A stretch of DNA of 64,000 bases from Paralithodes platypus (Eukaryota; Arthropoda; Malacostraca; Decapoda; Lithodidae), in the NCBI GenBank assembly GCA_032716605.1, contig CM064519.1, forward strand, positions 24,018,191 through 24,082,190, written 5' to 3'. Of this stretch, positions 11,223-22,845 are shown in pieces (the stretch's first letter is position 1; every line of letters begins with the position of its first letter). The translations under genes and the position numbers were made by a program. The notes beneath the pieces were generated by a model that ran no database searches, was not told where the DNA came from, and saw only the letters and a program-made list of their open reading frames with translations.

Positions 11223-11565
11223 AACAGCTGCCAAAAATATCTCCATGACAATTGTGTATAGTGGGGGGCATAGCAGGAAGGGGGGGGGGGGCGATAAGGG
11301 AGTTTTAGGGAGGGTGGTATGAGGAAGGAGGGAGTGTGAAGGGGGAGAGTATAAGGGGAGGAGAGTGTGAAGGGAGGGAGAGTGTGAGAGAAGGGAGAGA
11401 GTGTGAGGGGAGGGAGGGATGGAAAGTTTGATGGAAGGAGAGTAAGAAGGAGGAAAGTGTGAGAAAATGGGGTGGGGGTATAAGGGGTGGAGAGTGTGAA
11501 GGAGGAAGGGAAGTATTAAGGGCGGGAGGGATTGAGAGTGCGATGGAAGGAGGAAAGTATGTGGT
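11021..11565. other. Intergenic, (GA)n and G-rich
   Basis: (GA)n at 11179-11220, a G run at 11281-11291, and then a GGGAGGGA-rich stretch to 11560. The minus-strand open frame is compositional. Confidence 0.55.
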
Positions 11566-11935
11566 TGAAAGTATGCTAACGATAGTATGAGGTTGAAAAT
11601 ATGCTAAGGTTAGGATGAGCTTGACAATATGGTGGAGGTGAAGATGAGGTTGACAATATGGTGGAGGTGAGGAATAGGTTGACAATATGGTGGAGGTTAG
11701 GATGAGGTTGACAATATGGTGGAGGTGAGGATGAGGTTGACAATATGGTGGAGGTGAGGATGAGGTTGACAGTATGGTGGAGGTGAGGATGAGGTTGACA
11801 ATATGGTGGAGGTGAGGATGAGGTTGACAATATGGTGGAGGTGAGGCTGAGGTTGACAATATGATGGAGGTGAGGATGAGGTTGACAATATGGTGGAGGT
11901 GAGCATAAGGTTGACAATATGGAGAGGATAGTATG
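11566..11935. repeat. 29-bp minisatellite, about 11-12 copies
   Basis: The unit includes GAGGTTGACAATATGGTGGA and repeats every 29 bp. Edge units are diverged (GAAAATATGCTAAGG near 11594). It is flanked on the left by GGA-rich sequence. Confidence 0.92.
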
Positions 11936-12628
11936 AGGGAAAAGAGTAATATCTTATTTATTTTTCTTCTCTTCTCTTCATCTACCTTTGATCCTCCTAT
12001 TTTATCTTTCCTTTCTATATTATTACTTTCTTCTCTTACATCCCTTGTTTTAGTTGTTTAGTGTATGTTTTCCTCTTCTATATATTTCTCCTATTACCTC
12101 TTCCCATATTTTCGCCTTCCTTCATTTCTCTCTATTATTATTCTTTCTTCCTTTTCCCTTATTTATTTCTCCTATTACCTCTTCCTGTATTTTCGCCTTC
12201 TTTCATTGTTATTCCATTTATTCTTCTTTATTTATTTATACTTTCCATGCTTACCTTTTGTGTTCCTCTTTATTTTGTCCTGTATTTCTTCTTCCCGTAT
12301 GTTCTCTTTCCTAAATTTTCTGGTCTCCCTTCTCATTTTCAGTCTTAACTTATTTTATTTTATAATGGCTTATTTTATACTTCCCATATTATATTTTACT
12401 CTTGTTTCCGTAGAGCCTCTTTATATCTCTTCTTCCCTCATCGTTTGCTTCAATATTACTTCTCCGTCTGTCCTTCTCCCTTTCTTTGTCTCCATATTCT
12501 TCTTCGTTTGCTTATTCCCCCAACGGCTGCCTCCCTTCTAAACCTCTTCTCCTTTAATTCGTCAACTCCTCGGAATAATTTAATACAAACTTGAAAAACT
12601 GCTTCAATCTAATTATCTCTCCACTCCC

Positions 12629-12631
<3 letters not shown>
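11936..12631. other. Pyrimidine-rich tract with an ~81-bp duplication
   Basis: CTTCCTTT-rich throughout. ATTTCTCCTATTACCTCTTC with the TTTTCGCCTTC-containing segment that follows occurs at about 12082 and again at about 12163. Open frames here are Ser/Phe/Leu-rich by composition. Confidence 0.55.

Positions 12632-12665
<34 letters not shown>
12632..12665. repeat. Poly-T run
   Basis: An uninterrupted T run of about 33 bases. It could be the reverse-strand tail of an old retrocopy, but no body is recognisable beside it. Confidence 0.9.
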
Positions 12666-12666
<1 letters not shown>

Positions 12667-12787
12667 ATACACATATTTAGGAAATAAACTAAAAAGGAGA
12701 GGGAAAAGTGTAAAATTACATTGCGATTTCATTTGCATGGTGTCTTACTGCGTGTGTATGTGTATTGTGAGATGTTTTGTTTATGTA

Positions 12788-12818
<31 letters not shown>

Positions 12819-12819
12819 A

Positions 12820-14277
12820 TTTGTTAGATATGTAACATGCAGTACATATCGCTAAGTTTAAATAATTCCATAGCTCCATTGCATTGGAACTTTTCGTTCT
12901 CACTTTAAGGGACAACCCCACATCCCATCGACCAACAGCTTAAATACAATACTGAGACAGTTCATATAGTTTTATTAGGGGATATTACAATAAATTCGTT
13001 GGCTATATGGCTCCTCCAGGTACACCAAGTATTGAGAAGCGAGGCTAAGATTGCCCCTGGCTATTTCGTCTGTTGAGTGATGGGAGTGTTTTAGGATGTA
13101 TTCAGTGTTGGCCTTCATTGTTGTCTTGGCTAAGCTTCAGTGCAGGCAGTGGCCACAGGCACGAGAGTAGCTCCGGTTATATAAGCTTCCTCTTGTTGAT
13201 GACTTGCCATGTACAGCATGACAACACGTCTTGAGTGGGGCTGTAGCATTGAGTTTCTGAGTTATGCTAGCAGGACCATTTGCAAACAAACACAAGATAA
13301 TCCTCGTTCAGTTACTAACGAGGGTGTCTGACTGTTATCACTTCCATCACTATGGGTCCTAGTTGCAAACAAAAGAAAGGACACACATCGCCAGTTACAA
13401 AACAATTTGGGCTCAACCCCAGTTGTAAACAAAGGGTTGGCAACACTTAGGCCAGTTGCAAACAAAGCCTCCAAATATGTGTGCGGGTGGTTATTACTGT
13501 TTTGGTCTGGTAATGTGATACTGACAACCTCCTCTGTTATGTCAGGGTAAGAGTTTGTTAGGGTAGCTACTCTAGTTGGTCCTGGGGAGATTCATGGGAC
13601 ACGTTCTCCTTTGGTGTCAATGGTGCATTTTGCATTTGCATAGATGCCATGTTGTTGCAATCATGAAGGTCTTTTCTAAGTTAACTCTAGATCTCTCAGT
13701 CGTCCCCTACCAAGCATTCCCCTCTCATATTTGTTCTACTCATTTTATTGGCCACCTTTCTTGTGTACGGTCGCGCTAATAAGTCATGTCCCAGCTGTCA
13801 TCACACTTGGCTTGCTCTGTGCTGTATTAATATCTGTCAGATGTTGAATAGGATGGGTAAGTGTACGAACATGCTTGTATATTTCACTCGATATGAAGAA
13901 ATAAAGCTTAGATATTGCTGAAACCAATTATTGATCAAAACATATTCGGTGCAGAGACTCGCTTATTAGCGCGACTGTACACCTCTCTCTTGTCCTTTTT
14001 TCCTTCACGTCTTCACTTGGCCCCTGCTCTTCTCTCCCCTCTCTCTGTCCTCTGTTTACCTACACCTCTCCTCCTATATACAAGTGCCATTACCCTCCCC
14101 TCGCTACACCTTCATTGCCTTGGGGTGGACCAGAGCTACTTTAGAATAGGTGTCCTATGATTGTCTCACAAGTCAACTGGCCTACACACTCTACTTATTT
14201 CGCCCTCTTAATATTTGTCATGCTCTTCGTTCCACTCCACATTATGATCATGTCAACTTAGAGAGTAGATTATTTCA
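12820..14277. other. Low-repeat segment with five CAGTTGCAAACAAA-like words
   Basis: About 1.4 kb that looks less repetitive than its surroundings. Between 13266 and 13470 the word (C/T)AGTTGCAAACAAA or a close variant occurs five times at irregular spacing. Open frames are short and without domains. It could be an old retroelement, regulatory or non-coding transcribed DNA; the sequence does not decide. Confidence 0.3.
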
Positions 14278-14480
14278 ACTATAGTCTGTTTATTTTCAGC
14301 TGACAGTAAGTTGCAATGTTATTACCTTGATTACTCAGTTATTACGAAGATTTTGTAGCGAAATTAGGAAAACTTAGTATATGCACTGTATGATACATAG
14401 AATAACTAAGTTAAATTTATCCAGAAATCAACTGGTAAGCGATTATATTTATCGTCAGTTCAAAAAAATAGGCTATAGTA
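14278..14480. mobile_element. Family D TIR element (CTATAGTCT ends)
   Basis: Left end ACTATAGTCTGTTTATTTTC followed by AGCTGACAGTAAG. The right end TTATCGTCAG...GGCTATAGTAG is its approximate reverse complement. Related copies lie at 37760-37998 and 39554-39780, sharing internal words such as TTTTGTAGCGAAA and AATCA...GGATTCAATTTA. About 200-230 bp and non-coding. Confidence 0.6.
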
Positions 14481-14491
14481 GATCTCAACTT

Positions 14492-14590
14492 TAGACCTAT
14501 TTCAACCAGGGTCAACTTGAAGGGATAATGTACCCTAATATTATCCTAAATTGACAATACTGGTTGATTGGCCCTGGTTGACAGGGTCTA
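14492..14590. mobile_element. Family E-like foldback, diverged
   Basis: Arms TAGACCTATTTCAACCAGGG (14492) and CCCTGGTTGACAGGGTCTA (ending 14590) are inverted, resembling the CAACCAG-based arms of the foldback at 481-644. Confidence 0.45.
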
Positions 14591-15044
14591 CTTGTTAAAT
14601 AAACCGGTCACACCTTCACATTTATTAACTTTTGCTACATCCCTAAAGTCTTTCTAACCCCTCATTCCGTACCTATATTGTTATTTGATCCTAGTTTTCC
14701 TCACGTCCACTTCATTTTCCCTCATCACTTTGTCTCCTTTTATTATCACTTCTCTCTTCGTATTTTCTGTTTTTATCATCTCATGTCCATTTTTCTCTTT
14801 TTTTTTTCTAATTTTATTTATTTTCTCCCTTCTGATATTGTACTATATTATTTTAGTGTTATATTTTTTCCTCTTATACTATCATGTTTGTATTCTTCTA
14901 TTGTGCTTCGTCTTTCCCCAAATAATGCTTTCTCATCTTTTTCACTCTCCATTTCTCTCTTTCGCTCCTCCTTCGTCCTCCTTTTCCATTAGATTAGCTT
15001 TTTAAGACGCTCCCTTCCCCTCCTTTTCTGTGTGTATGGTGAGT

Positions 15045-15095
<51 letters not shown>

Positions 15096-15550
15096 CATAA
15101 AATAGCAGTCTACTGTAGAATACAACAATACACACACACACACACACAGGTACAGCACAGCATCTCACTCTCACTCAGTCACACACACTCTCTCTTTCTC
15201 TCATAACATAAAATAGCAATCTCGAATACACCATCACCAACAACAACACACACACGGTACAACACAACACAAAAACAAAGTAAAACCAAGAAAACAATAA
15301 CCAACTCACAACAATCCATCCCTTGTCATCCCCCCCTTACATTACACATTACACCTTAACCATTTTGCATTTTGACATATTTTCTTGCTAACTCTCTATT
15401 CCCTCCCCTCCCCCAAATCTTTCTATCCTCTCCCCTCGTAACTCCCTCCTCCCCCACCCATCTCCCTCCCCTAACTCTTTCTATTCCCTCCCAACTCCCC
15501 TCTAATCTTCTCCCCCATTCTTGCCCATCCCTAACTCTTTCTACACCCTC
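14591..15550. other. Pyrimidine-rich sequence with (CT)n
   Basis: T/C-rich from 14640 to 15000, (CT)n at 15045-15091, then (AC)n-type words near 15125-15150 and CTCCC-rich sequence to 15550. Open frames are compositional. Confidence 0.55.
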
Positions 15551-15552
15551 AC

Positions 15553-15586
<34 letters not shown>

Positions 15587-15750
15587 GGTACAGCTTTTTA
15601 GCCGGAGGGTGGGGAGAAAACCTTCTACTTTACTGTCCTATTCTTCCACTATAAAATGTGCCTGTCTAGTAGTATTAAGGCCGGACCACCTAGTTGGGAC
15701 TGCAAGGTCTGTGTGGTCTGAGTATCTGTGTAACTCTCTCTCTCTCTCCC
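15551..15750 (+). mobile_element. 3' tail of (CT)n-bounded non-LTR retrotransposon
   Basis: (CT)n at 15551-15583, then about 148 bp of retrotransposon 3' end whose plus-strand frame gives RPDHLVGTARSVWSEYLCNS, then (CT)n again from 15732. The same tail (RPDCLVGTSGSV) follows the reverse transcriptase fragment at 8.7 kb, and SPDHLVWIVRFVWPVYLYKS occurs at 25.4 kb. The orientation of CT relative to the coding strand is the same on both sides. Confidence 0.7.
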
Positions 15751-16039
15751 CTTGGCCACACCTGCGTCCATCACCACTTCCACCAACACCTGTACAGACC
15801 CTGCGGTATATAGAGTACAAAGGAGTACAAAGGAAATCAAGCAACAACAGATCTAGTGACCCTTCTAGGTTGCTTGTCCTCCAAAACACTGAGGATCAAG
15901 TGCCCAAACAGTGGTTTAGAGTGGGTAAGGGAACATTGGAAAGGGAATTACTGCCCTGGAACTAATGTCCGTGGCAGGATTAGGAAGTTAGTAGGGGACA
16001 GATGGGTTAGTAACTGAGGGGGGGATAAAATAAAGTTAT
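15751..16039 (-). other. Probable 3' flank or UTR of the LINE at 16.0-19.2 kb
   Basis: No open frame of interest. The stretch 15820-15862 (TACAAAGGAAATCAAGCAAC...) recurs in reverse complement at 39892-39931, so part of it is a dispersed repeat, possibly a retrotransposon 3' UTR. Confidence 0.4.
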
Positions 16040-16529
16040 TCATTTACATCGCGGGTTTGATGCGAGATATTTGTCTAGGCGGAGTTTAAATGAATCAACG
16101 GTGCTGCAGTTTATAACGTTTCGGGGAAGCCCATTCCACAAGTTGACAACTCGATTGAAGAAGAAATTCTTAGATTCGTGTGAGTTAAAAGATTTACCAA
16201 TAATTTTGCAACCGTTTCCCCGCGTGTAATTAGATTGGGCGATAGTGAAGTACTTACTACAGTCCATATTGTCGATGCCTTTGATGATTTTGAACACTTG
16301 AATTAAGTCACCTCTTAATCTGCGCTGGGTTAAAGGAAATAGATTTAATTCTCTAAGACGCTCTTCGTATGGTTTGTTCTTTAGGCTAGGTATCATTTTG
16401 GTAACTCTACGTTGAACTCGTTCTAGCCTGTTTATATCTTTTTGGTAATAAGGGCACCAGGATTGAACGCAGTATTCCAGAAGAGGGCGGACTAAGGAAT
16501 TGTAAAGGGTTAGGATAACTTCTTTGGAT
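16040..16529 (-). pseudogene. Non-LTR retrotransposon ORF2, C-terminal part after frameshift
   Basis: Continuation of the 16510-19185 open frame after loss of one base near 16530. In the shifted frame the protein goes on as VILTLYNSLVRPLLEYCVQS, KDINRLERVQRRVTKMIPSL, YEERLRELNLFPL, and ends with FFFNRVVNLWNGLPRNV and DSFKLRLDKYLASNPRCK before a stop. This is the conserved tail found after the reverse transcriptase domain in CR1/L2/Jockey-type elements. Apart from the single-base break it has no internal stop, so the copy looks young. The pieces at 8.7 and 45.2-46.1 kb carry the equivalent tail from another family. Confidence 0.85.
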
Positions 16530-19185
16530 TATGCTCAAATGACCTGCCTATAAAGCCAATTATTTTGTTTGCCTTCTTAACAACTTCTGAACATTGTTGA
16601 CTCGGTTTTAGGTTACTCGATATTGTTACTCCCAGATCGGTTTCTCTGTTTACATTCTTAAGCTGAGTGCCATTCATCGAATAGTTTGCTTTCTCATTTA
16701 GGTATCCGATATGTAGTACTTTACATTTATCCGCATTGAAACTCATTTGCCAAATTTGGGCCCAACATGACAATTTATCTAGATTGTGTTGCATATCGTC
16801 AACTTGTTCTTTTGAGAGTACGCTATTTGCAATTTTTGTATCGTCAGCAAATTTTGAGATTGTACAGGTGAGACCCTCATCTATGTCGTTGATGTAAATT
16901 AGAAAGAGAATTAGTCCTAGTACCGATCCCTGGGGTACCCCGCTACTTACATTGGTCCATTTAGATGCCTTACCATTTATGACTACTCTTTGCTTTCTGT
17001 CGCTGAGCCAATTTTCTATCCATTTCAACACACCGTCTTGTATTCCATGCGCTTTAAGTTTTAGCAGTAAACGTTTGTGGGGAACTTTGTCAAAGGCCTT
17101 TTGAAAATCAAGGTATATAATATCTACAGCTTTACTCTCATCGTAGAGGTTGAGGATGTCGTGGAAGAAGTCTAAGAGGTTTGTTAAACAGGAACGTGTT
17201 TTACGAAAGCCGTGTTGAGTATCTTTAAGTATGTTATTTTCCTCTAAGTGATTTACGAGTCTGTCTCGTATGACCGTTTCTAGCATTTTACATACAACTG
17301 AGGTTAAGCTAATTGGACGATAGTTACTGGGTAGGGATTTGCTGCCTTTTTTGAATATCGGTGTTACGTTGGCTAGCTTCCACTGATCAGGCATAGTTCC
17401 AGACTGCAAGGATTTATTGAATAGTAATGTCAGTGGTTTGGAGAGCTCATCCTTAGCTTCCTTTAGAACTCTAGGCGAGATTATATCAGGTCCAGGCGTT
17501 TTATTTACCTTGAGTTTATCTAAACAATTCAATATTTCTCTCTCTGTAATGGTGATATTGCTTAGAACATCTGAATTATCAATCTGAATCGGCGATGGTG
17601 TAGGGATATCACTGAGGTCTTCTGTTGTAAAAACTGATGCAAAGAAGGTATTGAGGGCATTACTCATTTGTACTTCGTCTTTGGTGTATTCTCCATTTTC
17701 ATCGACTAACGGTCCAACAGTTGAAGTAACTACTTTTTTCTTTCTGATATAACTATAGAATTCTTTCGGGTTTGTTTTACTTTGATTCGCAATATGTAAA
17801 TCTAAGGTCTTTTTACTTTGCTTAATTAACTTTTTGGCTTTGCGTCGTAGCTCTACAAATTTCACCCGTTCTTCGTCATTTTGTGAGGATTTTAATCTAT
17901 CATTAGCAAATTTTTTAGCAATCGGGCAGTTTGAAATATCTTTATTCCACCATTTGGGCTTATTATTATGGCCTGGACGCCATATTTTCGATGGTATGCA
18001 GTCTTGCACTGCTTTTATGTGAGTGGTTTCGAATAACTTCCAAGATGTATTTATGTCGTTATTGTTAATTAAAAAGCTCCAGTCAGTTTCTTTAAACATA
18101 GCTCTAAGTTTATGGAAGTTTGCTTTCTTGAAATTAGGGACTTTTTCGATGCTACTATTTGGTTCGTTACTAGTAAAGTTTAAAGTGAAAGTTATCGTAC
18201 GATGGTCGCTGTTACTGAATTCATCACCAACATTCAAATTCTCTATTAATTCTTCTTTTGTTGCAAGTACAATGTCAAGAACGTTATTACCACGGGTCGG
18301 CGTTCGAACAAATTGATAAAGCGAACTCTCTTGCAAGTTCGTATACAAGTCATGTCCGGAGTGTGGAGTAAGAGTATCGCCCCACTTAGTCACAGGTAAA
18401 TTAAAGTCGCCAAAAATTACGGTATCTTGTGAGTTACTTACATCTGCAATTTGTTCGTAAATTTCTCGGTCAGTTTGCACTGATTGAGCTGGAGGTCTGT
18501 ATATTAACGCAAGTATTATTTTTGTACCTTTATTATTCTTTATTAGCACAAAAGATGTGTCGACGTTCACAATTTGAGGTTTTGACATGAGGGTAGGGTT
18601 AAGACTTTCTTTGATATAAAGTAAAACGCCACCTCCATTTCGATTTATTCGGCTTTTCTCAAACATTACATAACCGGGAAGTGAATACTCTGCTAAAAAA
18701 TCTCTATCTTCTGTATTGAGCCAAAATTCTGTTATGCCAATCACATCATAATTTTCTGTAAACACTAGCTCCTCTAAATCTGAAAATGTATTGCGTATGC
18801 TACGAGCGTTTGCATAGAAAACCTTTAAATTTGTTATTTTAGAACTCACGGAACGCTCTTTAATAATATTTTTGGTTCTTGTCGGATCTACATTTATGTT
18901 CATGGCTGTCCTCGGTCCTCGCTGTCTTCGGTCCTTATCGCTGGTGGTCCTCGGTTGCCTCTGTTTTTTGCTTGGCGTTGGATGATTTATGTCACTGCTG
19001 CTTCTTCTCGGATGGCGTTTTTTTATCCATGGCTGCGGACTGTTTCGTGTAGGAGACGACCCCATGCGTGCTGAACCCACAGGGTTTAGATGAGTGCCAT
19101 CCTTGCGGAACAGAGTAGGCTGGACTCCTGTGCTGGTATAGCGTGCGTTTACCTTATGTAATACCGTACTCCACGAACCCTTTCA
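16510..19185 (-). CDS. Non-LTR retrotransposon polyprotein (endonuclease + reverse transcriptase), frameshifted
   Basis: Encodes the enzyme set that nicks target DNA and copies the element's RNA into the genome. Counting from the GTG at 19078-19080 as residue 1: an endonuclease/exonuclease/phosphatase domain at about 87-302 (NARSIRN; Glu118 in GITEFW; GDFN 224-227; SDH 291-293), a basic linker, then a reverse transcriptase domain at about 570-800 (NYRPISL; YLDFQKAFDKV with Asp658; SGVPQGSVLG; FADD with Asp746-Asp747). All catalytic residues are present. The frame is open further upstream to a TGA near 19186 and there reads QPTLFRKDGTHLNPVG, which resembles the DGxHLN block of the SGNH-esterase domain found in ORF1 of CR1-type elements. 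The true start is therefore upstream and lost or fused. A one-base deletion near 16530 ends this frame early. Clade (CR1/L2-like) is inference. Confidence 0.88.
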
Positions 19186-19647
19186 CTTCGATGACACTTT
19201 TCTTTAATATATTCAGCATACCGGTAACATTAAGCAAATATATTCCATTTTGGGAGGACCTCTATGAAGTAATTCACAATCTGACACTCACAGGTATATA
19301 GAAGAATATTACAAAACTAGGTAATACTTTCTAGTGCTAAGCAAAGTAACAACAAAATTTATATACTGCATATATTGCATATGGTATTGTTTATGTCATA
19401 ACAATTGTTAGATATGAAATTATACGTACAGTATATATTTATATTTAGTGTTTTTTGTTTTTAATATAGACATGGTATAGAGTTCTCTAATTTTCGTGTC
19501 ATAAAAGATCCCAGCTTTGGATTCTGTTAATTAAGGGTCAATAAAACGGGTTATTATGGTGTTCACAGTTATGTTTATGTTGCTTTTACTGCATGTACTG
19601 TAGGTAAGTAGTTAAGGGCACAGAGCCTGGGTACATATAATACGGTG
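19186..19647. other. AT-rich intergenic sequence
   Basis: Lies on the 5' side of the LINE. No domain recognised. TACCGGTA occurs at 19219-19226. Confidence 0.4.
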
Positions 19648-19930
19648 TTAAAGGGAGATGGGTTCGTTTTGCTGGTCACCCTTCTTCCTCATGTTAACCC
19701 CATTAGTCTTCAGATTTTAAGACGTTCTCCCCATTAGTTTGTCGATTTTGAAACCTTTCATCCCATTTTAATATCAATATCAAGACTGCTCGTGCCATTT
19801 AGGTGTCGATATTTTCCTAGCGAGTGATAGCGAGTCTGAAATTTTAAGAGAAACTATCGAAAAATATACACATTTATCTTGAATTGAAGTTTTTTTTAGC
19901 GAGTGGTTTTTAAGCTTGATGAAGGTCTAG

Positions 19931-19931
<1 letters not shown>
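19648..19931. mobile_element. Family B TTAA element, right end lost at (TA)n
   Basis: Starts TTAAAGGGAGATGGGTTCGT, with internal ~30-bp repeats (CCCCATTAGTTTGTCGATTT) and the core AGCGAGTGATAGCGAGTCTG. It breaks off after TTGATGAAGGTCTAG at a (TA)n tract. Confidence 0.78.

Positions 19932-19982
<51 letters not shown>
19932..19982. repeat. (TA)n microsatellite
   Basis: About 25 AT units replacing the right end of the family B copy. Confidence 0.95.
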
Positions 19983-20617
19983 GTGAATTATATATTTTTC
20001 TTATCTGTATTACGAATATATAAATGCAGTGCCCTTGTAATTGTGTTATTTTACCAATAGAGGCAGTCAGGTTTTAGAAAGACTACTGCATAATCACTTC
20101 ATTATATAAGCATTGTCTAAACTACGGTACTACCTAGTCCTAAGCATATCATTAAGTAATACTCTCCAATATTGAGTGATATTGGGCGTAAATGTTATGG
20201 GTGTGATCAATATATACCGAGTATTGAGTGATATTGGGCGTATATAATGTTATGGGTGAGATCAATATATACCGAGTATTGAGTGATATATTCACTACCC
20301 TACTGATTCATCATTACTTACCAATACTTCCTTCTTCTATTTTGTTCGATGTACACGTACATTACTACAATTCTCAAATTTCAATATTCTACAGTAATAC
20401 TCTTCAATTATCATTCATCAATGTTTTCGTATATCCAGTCATGTTTTTACTATATACATTTATGTTCACTTCATAATTATTTCAGTTCTTTAGATTATCC
20501 AGATTTGTTTTATTTAGGATCAGTAATTAATTGTGTCCATTTCTATTTACAGGTTGGTGTGGTGTCGTGGCTGAGATTCAAGTTACGTGAGTACTATACC
20601 TGTCCTCACACCTGGGA
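19983..20617. other. AT-rich sequence with a ~60-bp duplication
   Basis: ATTGAGTGATATTGGGCGTA and the following sequence to ATATACCGAGT occur at about 20171 and about 20225, with a partial third start at 20278. The rest is anonymous. Confidence 0.5.
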
Positions 20618-20850
20618 GAGGGAGAGAGTGAGTGAGTGAGTGAGTGAGTGAGTGAGTGAGAGAGAGATTGTGATAGAGTGTGAGAGTGAGTGAGTGAGTG
20701 AGAGAGAGATTGTGATAGTGTGTGAGTGAGTGAGTGAGTGAGTGAGTGAGTGAGTGAGTGAGAGAGAGAGAGAGAGATTGTGATAGAGTGTGTGAGTGAG
20801 TGAGTGAGTGAGTGTGTGAGTGAGTGAGTGTGAGAGAGAGAGAAATTGTG
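20618..20850. repeat. (GTGA)n / (GA)n simple repeat
   Basis: GTGA units interspersed with GAGAGAGATTGTGATAG blocks repeating about every 75-80 bp, i.e. a higher-order repeat built from tetranucleotides. Confidence 0.9.
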
Positions 20851-20989
20851 TGTATGTGACATGTGTGTATTATATTTTGTAGTGTAGCTGTTGGAAGTTT
20901 TGATATATTTCATCCGTGTCAACTTGCGTGAACCTATGATACAAACTGAAACATGACTTCTTTATTATTTTGCTTTAATATTGTATTTT

Positions 20990-21372
20990 AAGCTCACTGG
21001 GGAATACTAAGCCCTAAATGTTGGACTTATATGTTTTTAATTTGCTATAATGGTTGTAGACTCACTAGGAAATTCTTGGCCTCTAGATGTTGAAATTGTG
21101 TGTTTTTAATTTCCTATAATGTATTTTAGGCTCACTGGGGAATAATTGGCCTCTAAATGTTTATTATGTGTGTTTTAATTTGCTATAATGTTGTAATTTA
21201 GGCTCACTGGGAAATACTTGGCCCCTAAATGTTGAAATTAAGTGTTTATTATTTGCTATTTGGTTGTAATTTAGGCTCACTGGGGAATAATTGGCCCCTA
21301 AATGTTGAAATGATGTGATTTTAATGTGCTATAATGTTGTTTGTTAGGCTCACTGGGAAATACTTAACCCCT
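20990..21372. repeat. ~70-bp tandem repeat, about 6 diverged copies
   Basis: AGGCTCACTGGGGAATACTT or a variant followed by GGCCCCTAAATGTTGAAAT recurs at about 20990, 21059, 21128, 21202, 21273 and 21346. Copies differ by several substitutions, so the array is older than the other minisatellites here. Confidence 0.85.
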
Positions 21373-21518
21373 GAATGTTGAAACGTCTGGCAACTACAGT
21401 AAGAAAAATGATGTTCGTCGGTTCCCTTGTGATTCTCATTAGACCTGGTATATCCTGCAGGCCTGGTCCTTCCTGTAGAGCAAAGAACGCTGAATAAACA
21501 AGCCTGGCAACGGGGCAA

Positions 21519-21904
21519 TTAAGGGGGCCAACCTCGCTTTTTTTTTTCTCTTTCTCTCCCTCTCTCTTTGGCTTGTATCCATTCGGCCCCATTCAGCTTA
21601 TTGTTTTAATACGTTTACCCCCATCCAGGTGTCAATATTTTCCTGGCGAGCGGTAGCGAGCCAGTATATATATTTTTTTGTTATGACAGCAAGCCATATC
21701 TGTACATTTTTCGATAGAATTTTTTTTCCGGCGAAGCTGGATTTCTCCATACAATGCTGGCTCGCTATTGCTCGCCAGGAAGAAATCGACACCTGGATGG
21801 GGATAAACGTCTTAAAACAGTTGGCTGAATGGGGCCGAATGGATACAAGCCAGGGAAAGAGAGAAATGGAGAGAAAGATAAGATAAGCCGGTGACCCCCC
21901 TTAA
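21519..21904. mobile_element. Family A TTAA foldback element, full length
   Basis: Bounded by TTAA at 21519-21522 and 21901-21904. Arms of about 150 bp are near-perfect reverse complements, from AAGGGGG through TTGTATCCATTCGGCCCCAT and CCAGGTGTCAATATTTTCCT to GAGCGGTAGCGAGCCAG. The roughly 80-bp loop contains the word GTACATTTTTCGATAGAA shared with family B. No transposase is encoded, so it depends on an enzyme supplied elsewhere. The TTAA ends recall piggyBac- or Sola3-type insertion, but the terminal GGGG is not the usual piggyBac CCC; classification is open. Confidence 0.85.
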
Positions 21905-21999
21905 TTCCCTTCTTGTCCTTCTGTCGGTGATGCTCTCCCCTTTAAAGAGTTTAATTATTCCCTTTTATTTTACGGGTACACTACTGATAAACACACACA

Positions 22000-22001
<2 letters not shown>

Positions 22002-22081
<80 letters not shown>
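22002..22081. repeat. (CT)n microsatellite
   Basis: About 40 CT units, preceded by a short (AC)n. Confidence 0.95.
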
Positions 22082-22085
<4 letters not shown>

Positions 22086-22648
22086 ATACTGTCCCCGTAA
22101 TTCCCCTCACATTTACCTGCCTTATCCTCCCCTCTCTCGTTTACGTCAGTCCACCCTTCCATTGTGATCACTTTTTCTATATCTTTTCTGGTTAATTAAA
22201 TACTACGCGGTTTTATTCTAACAAAGCCACTCCAACAGCTTCCTCTCTCTCTCTCTCCAACACCCGTTCTCCCCTCTCTACACTCTTCAGAAAAATAGGA
22301 AAAGTAGAAAATGTAGATACGAGGTGCCGTTGTAAAGGCTTATCCCTCCATACCTTCACCACCACCACCACCACCTGACTTAGCATAGAACCCCCCCCCC
22401 CCCGTTAAACAAAAGGCAACGAATGACTTAACCACCGATTATAAGGAAGTTGGAGTTGTTGAAAGTTATTATAGTCTTGTAGTCTTGTAGTAAATCCATA
22501 AGTATGCTGAATTACACTCGAGATAATTGGTATATATACTGCTCCGCTCGAGAATCAAAGGATAAAGACTCTCTCGATTGATCACTATCGAGTTTCAGGC
22601 TATAAGAACGTTCAAGCTGTAGACATTGATGTAATATAACTAAAGCAG
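22082..22648. other. Intergenic sequence
   Basis: Pyrimidine-rich to about 22270, a (CCA)n run at 22357-22374 and a C run at 22390-22404, then AT-rich. No gene seen. Confidence 0.45.
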
Positions 22649-22845
22649 AAACGGTTCCAAGTAAATTACAGGCTCGCTATCGCTCGCCAGAAAAAAATCG
22701 ACACCTAAATGACCAAAACTCTAAATATTGACAAAGAAATAGGGTGAAAGGTTTCCAAATCGACAAACTAATGGGCCGAACGTCTTAAAATCTCAAAACT
22801 AATGAGGCTAAACACGAGGTAGAAGGGGGACCAGAAAGCGAACCA
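22649..22845. mobile_element. Family B TTAA element, partial
   Basis: Right part only: GCTCGCTATCGCTCGCCAG, GACACCTAAATG, the ~30-bp repeats and AAACTAATGAGGCTAAACAC. Its right end is cut off by the next family B copy. Confidence 0.7.

Noticed and set aside
10109..12541. Ser/Leu/Phe-rich open frames of 110-185 codons
   Set aside because: They track purine- or pyrimidine-rich strand composition, overlap in multiple frames and show no domain.
13915..14160. 81-codon open frame as a host gene
   Set aside because: Leu/Ser/Pro-rich in a pyrimidine-rich stretch; no recognisable domain.
16510..19080. LINE protein as a domesticated host gene
   Set aside because: Endonuclease and reverse transcriptase are in standard retrotransposon order with a frameshift and no introns; a mobile element is the simpler reading.
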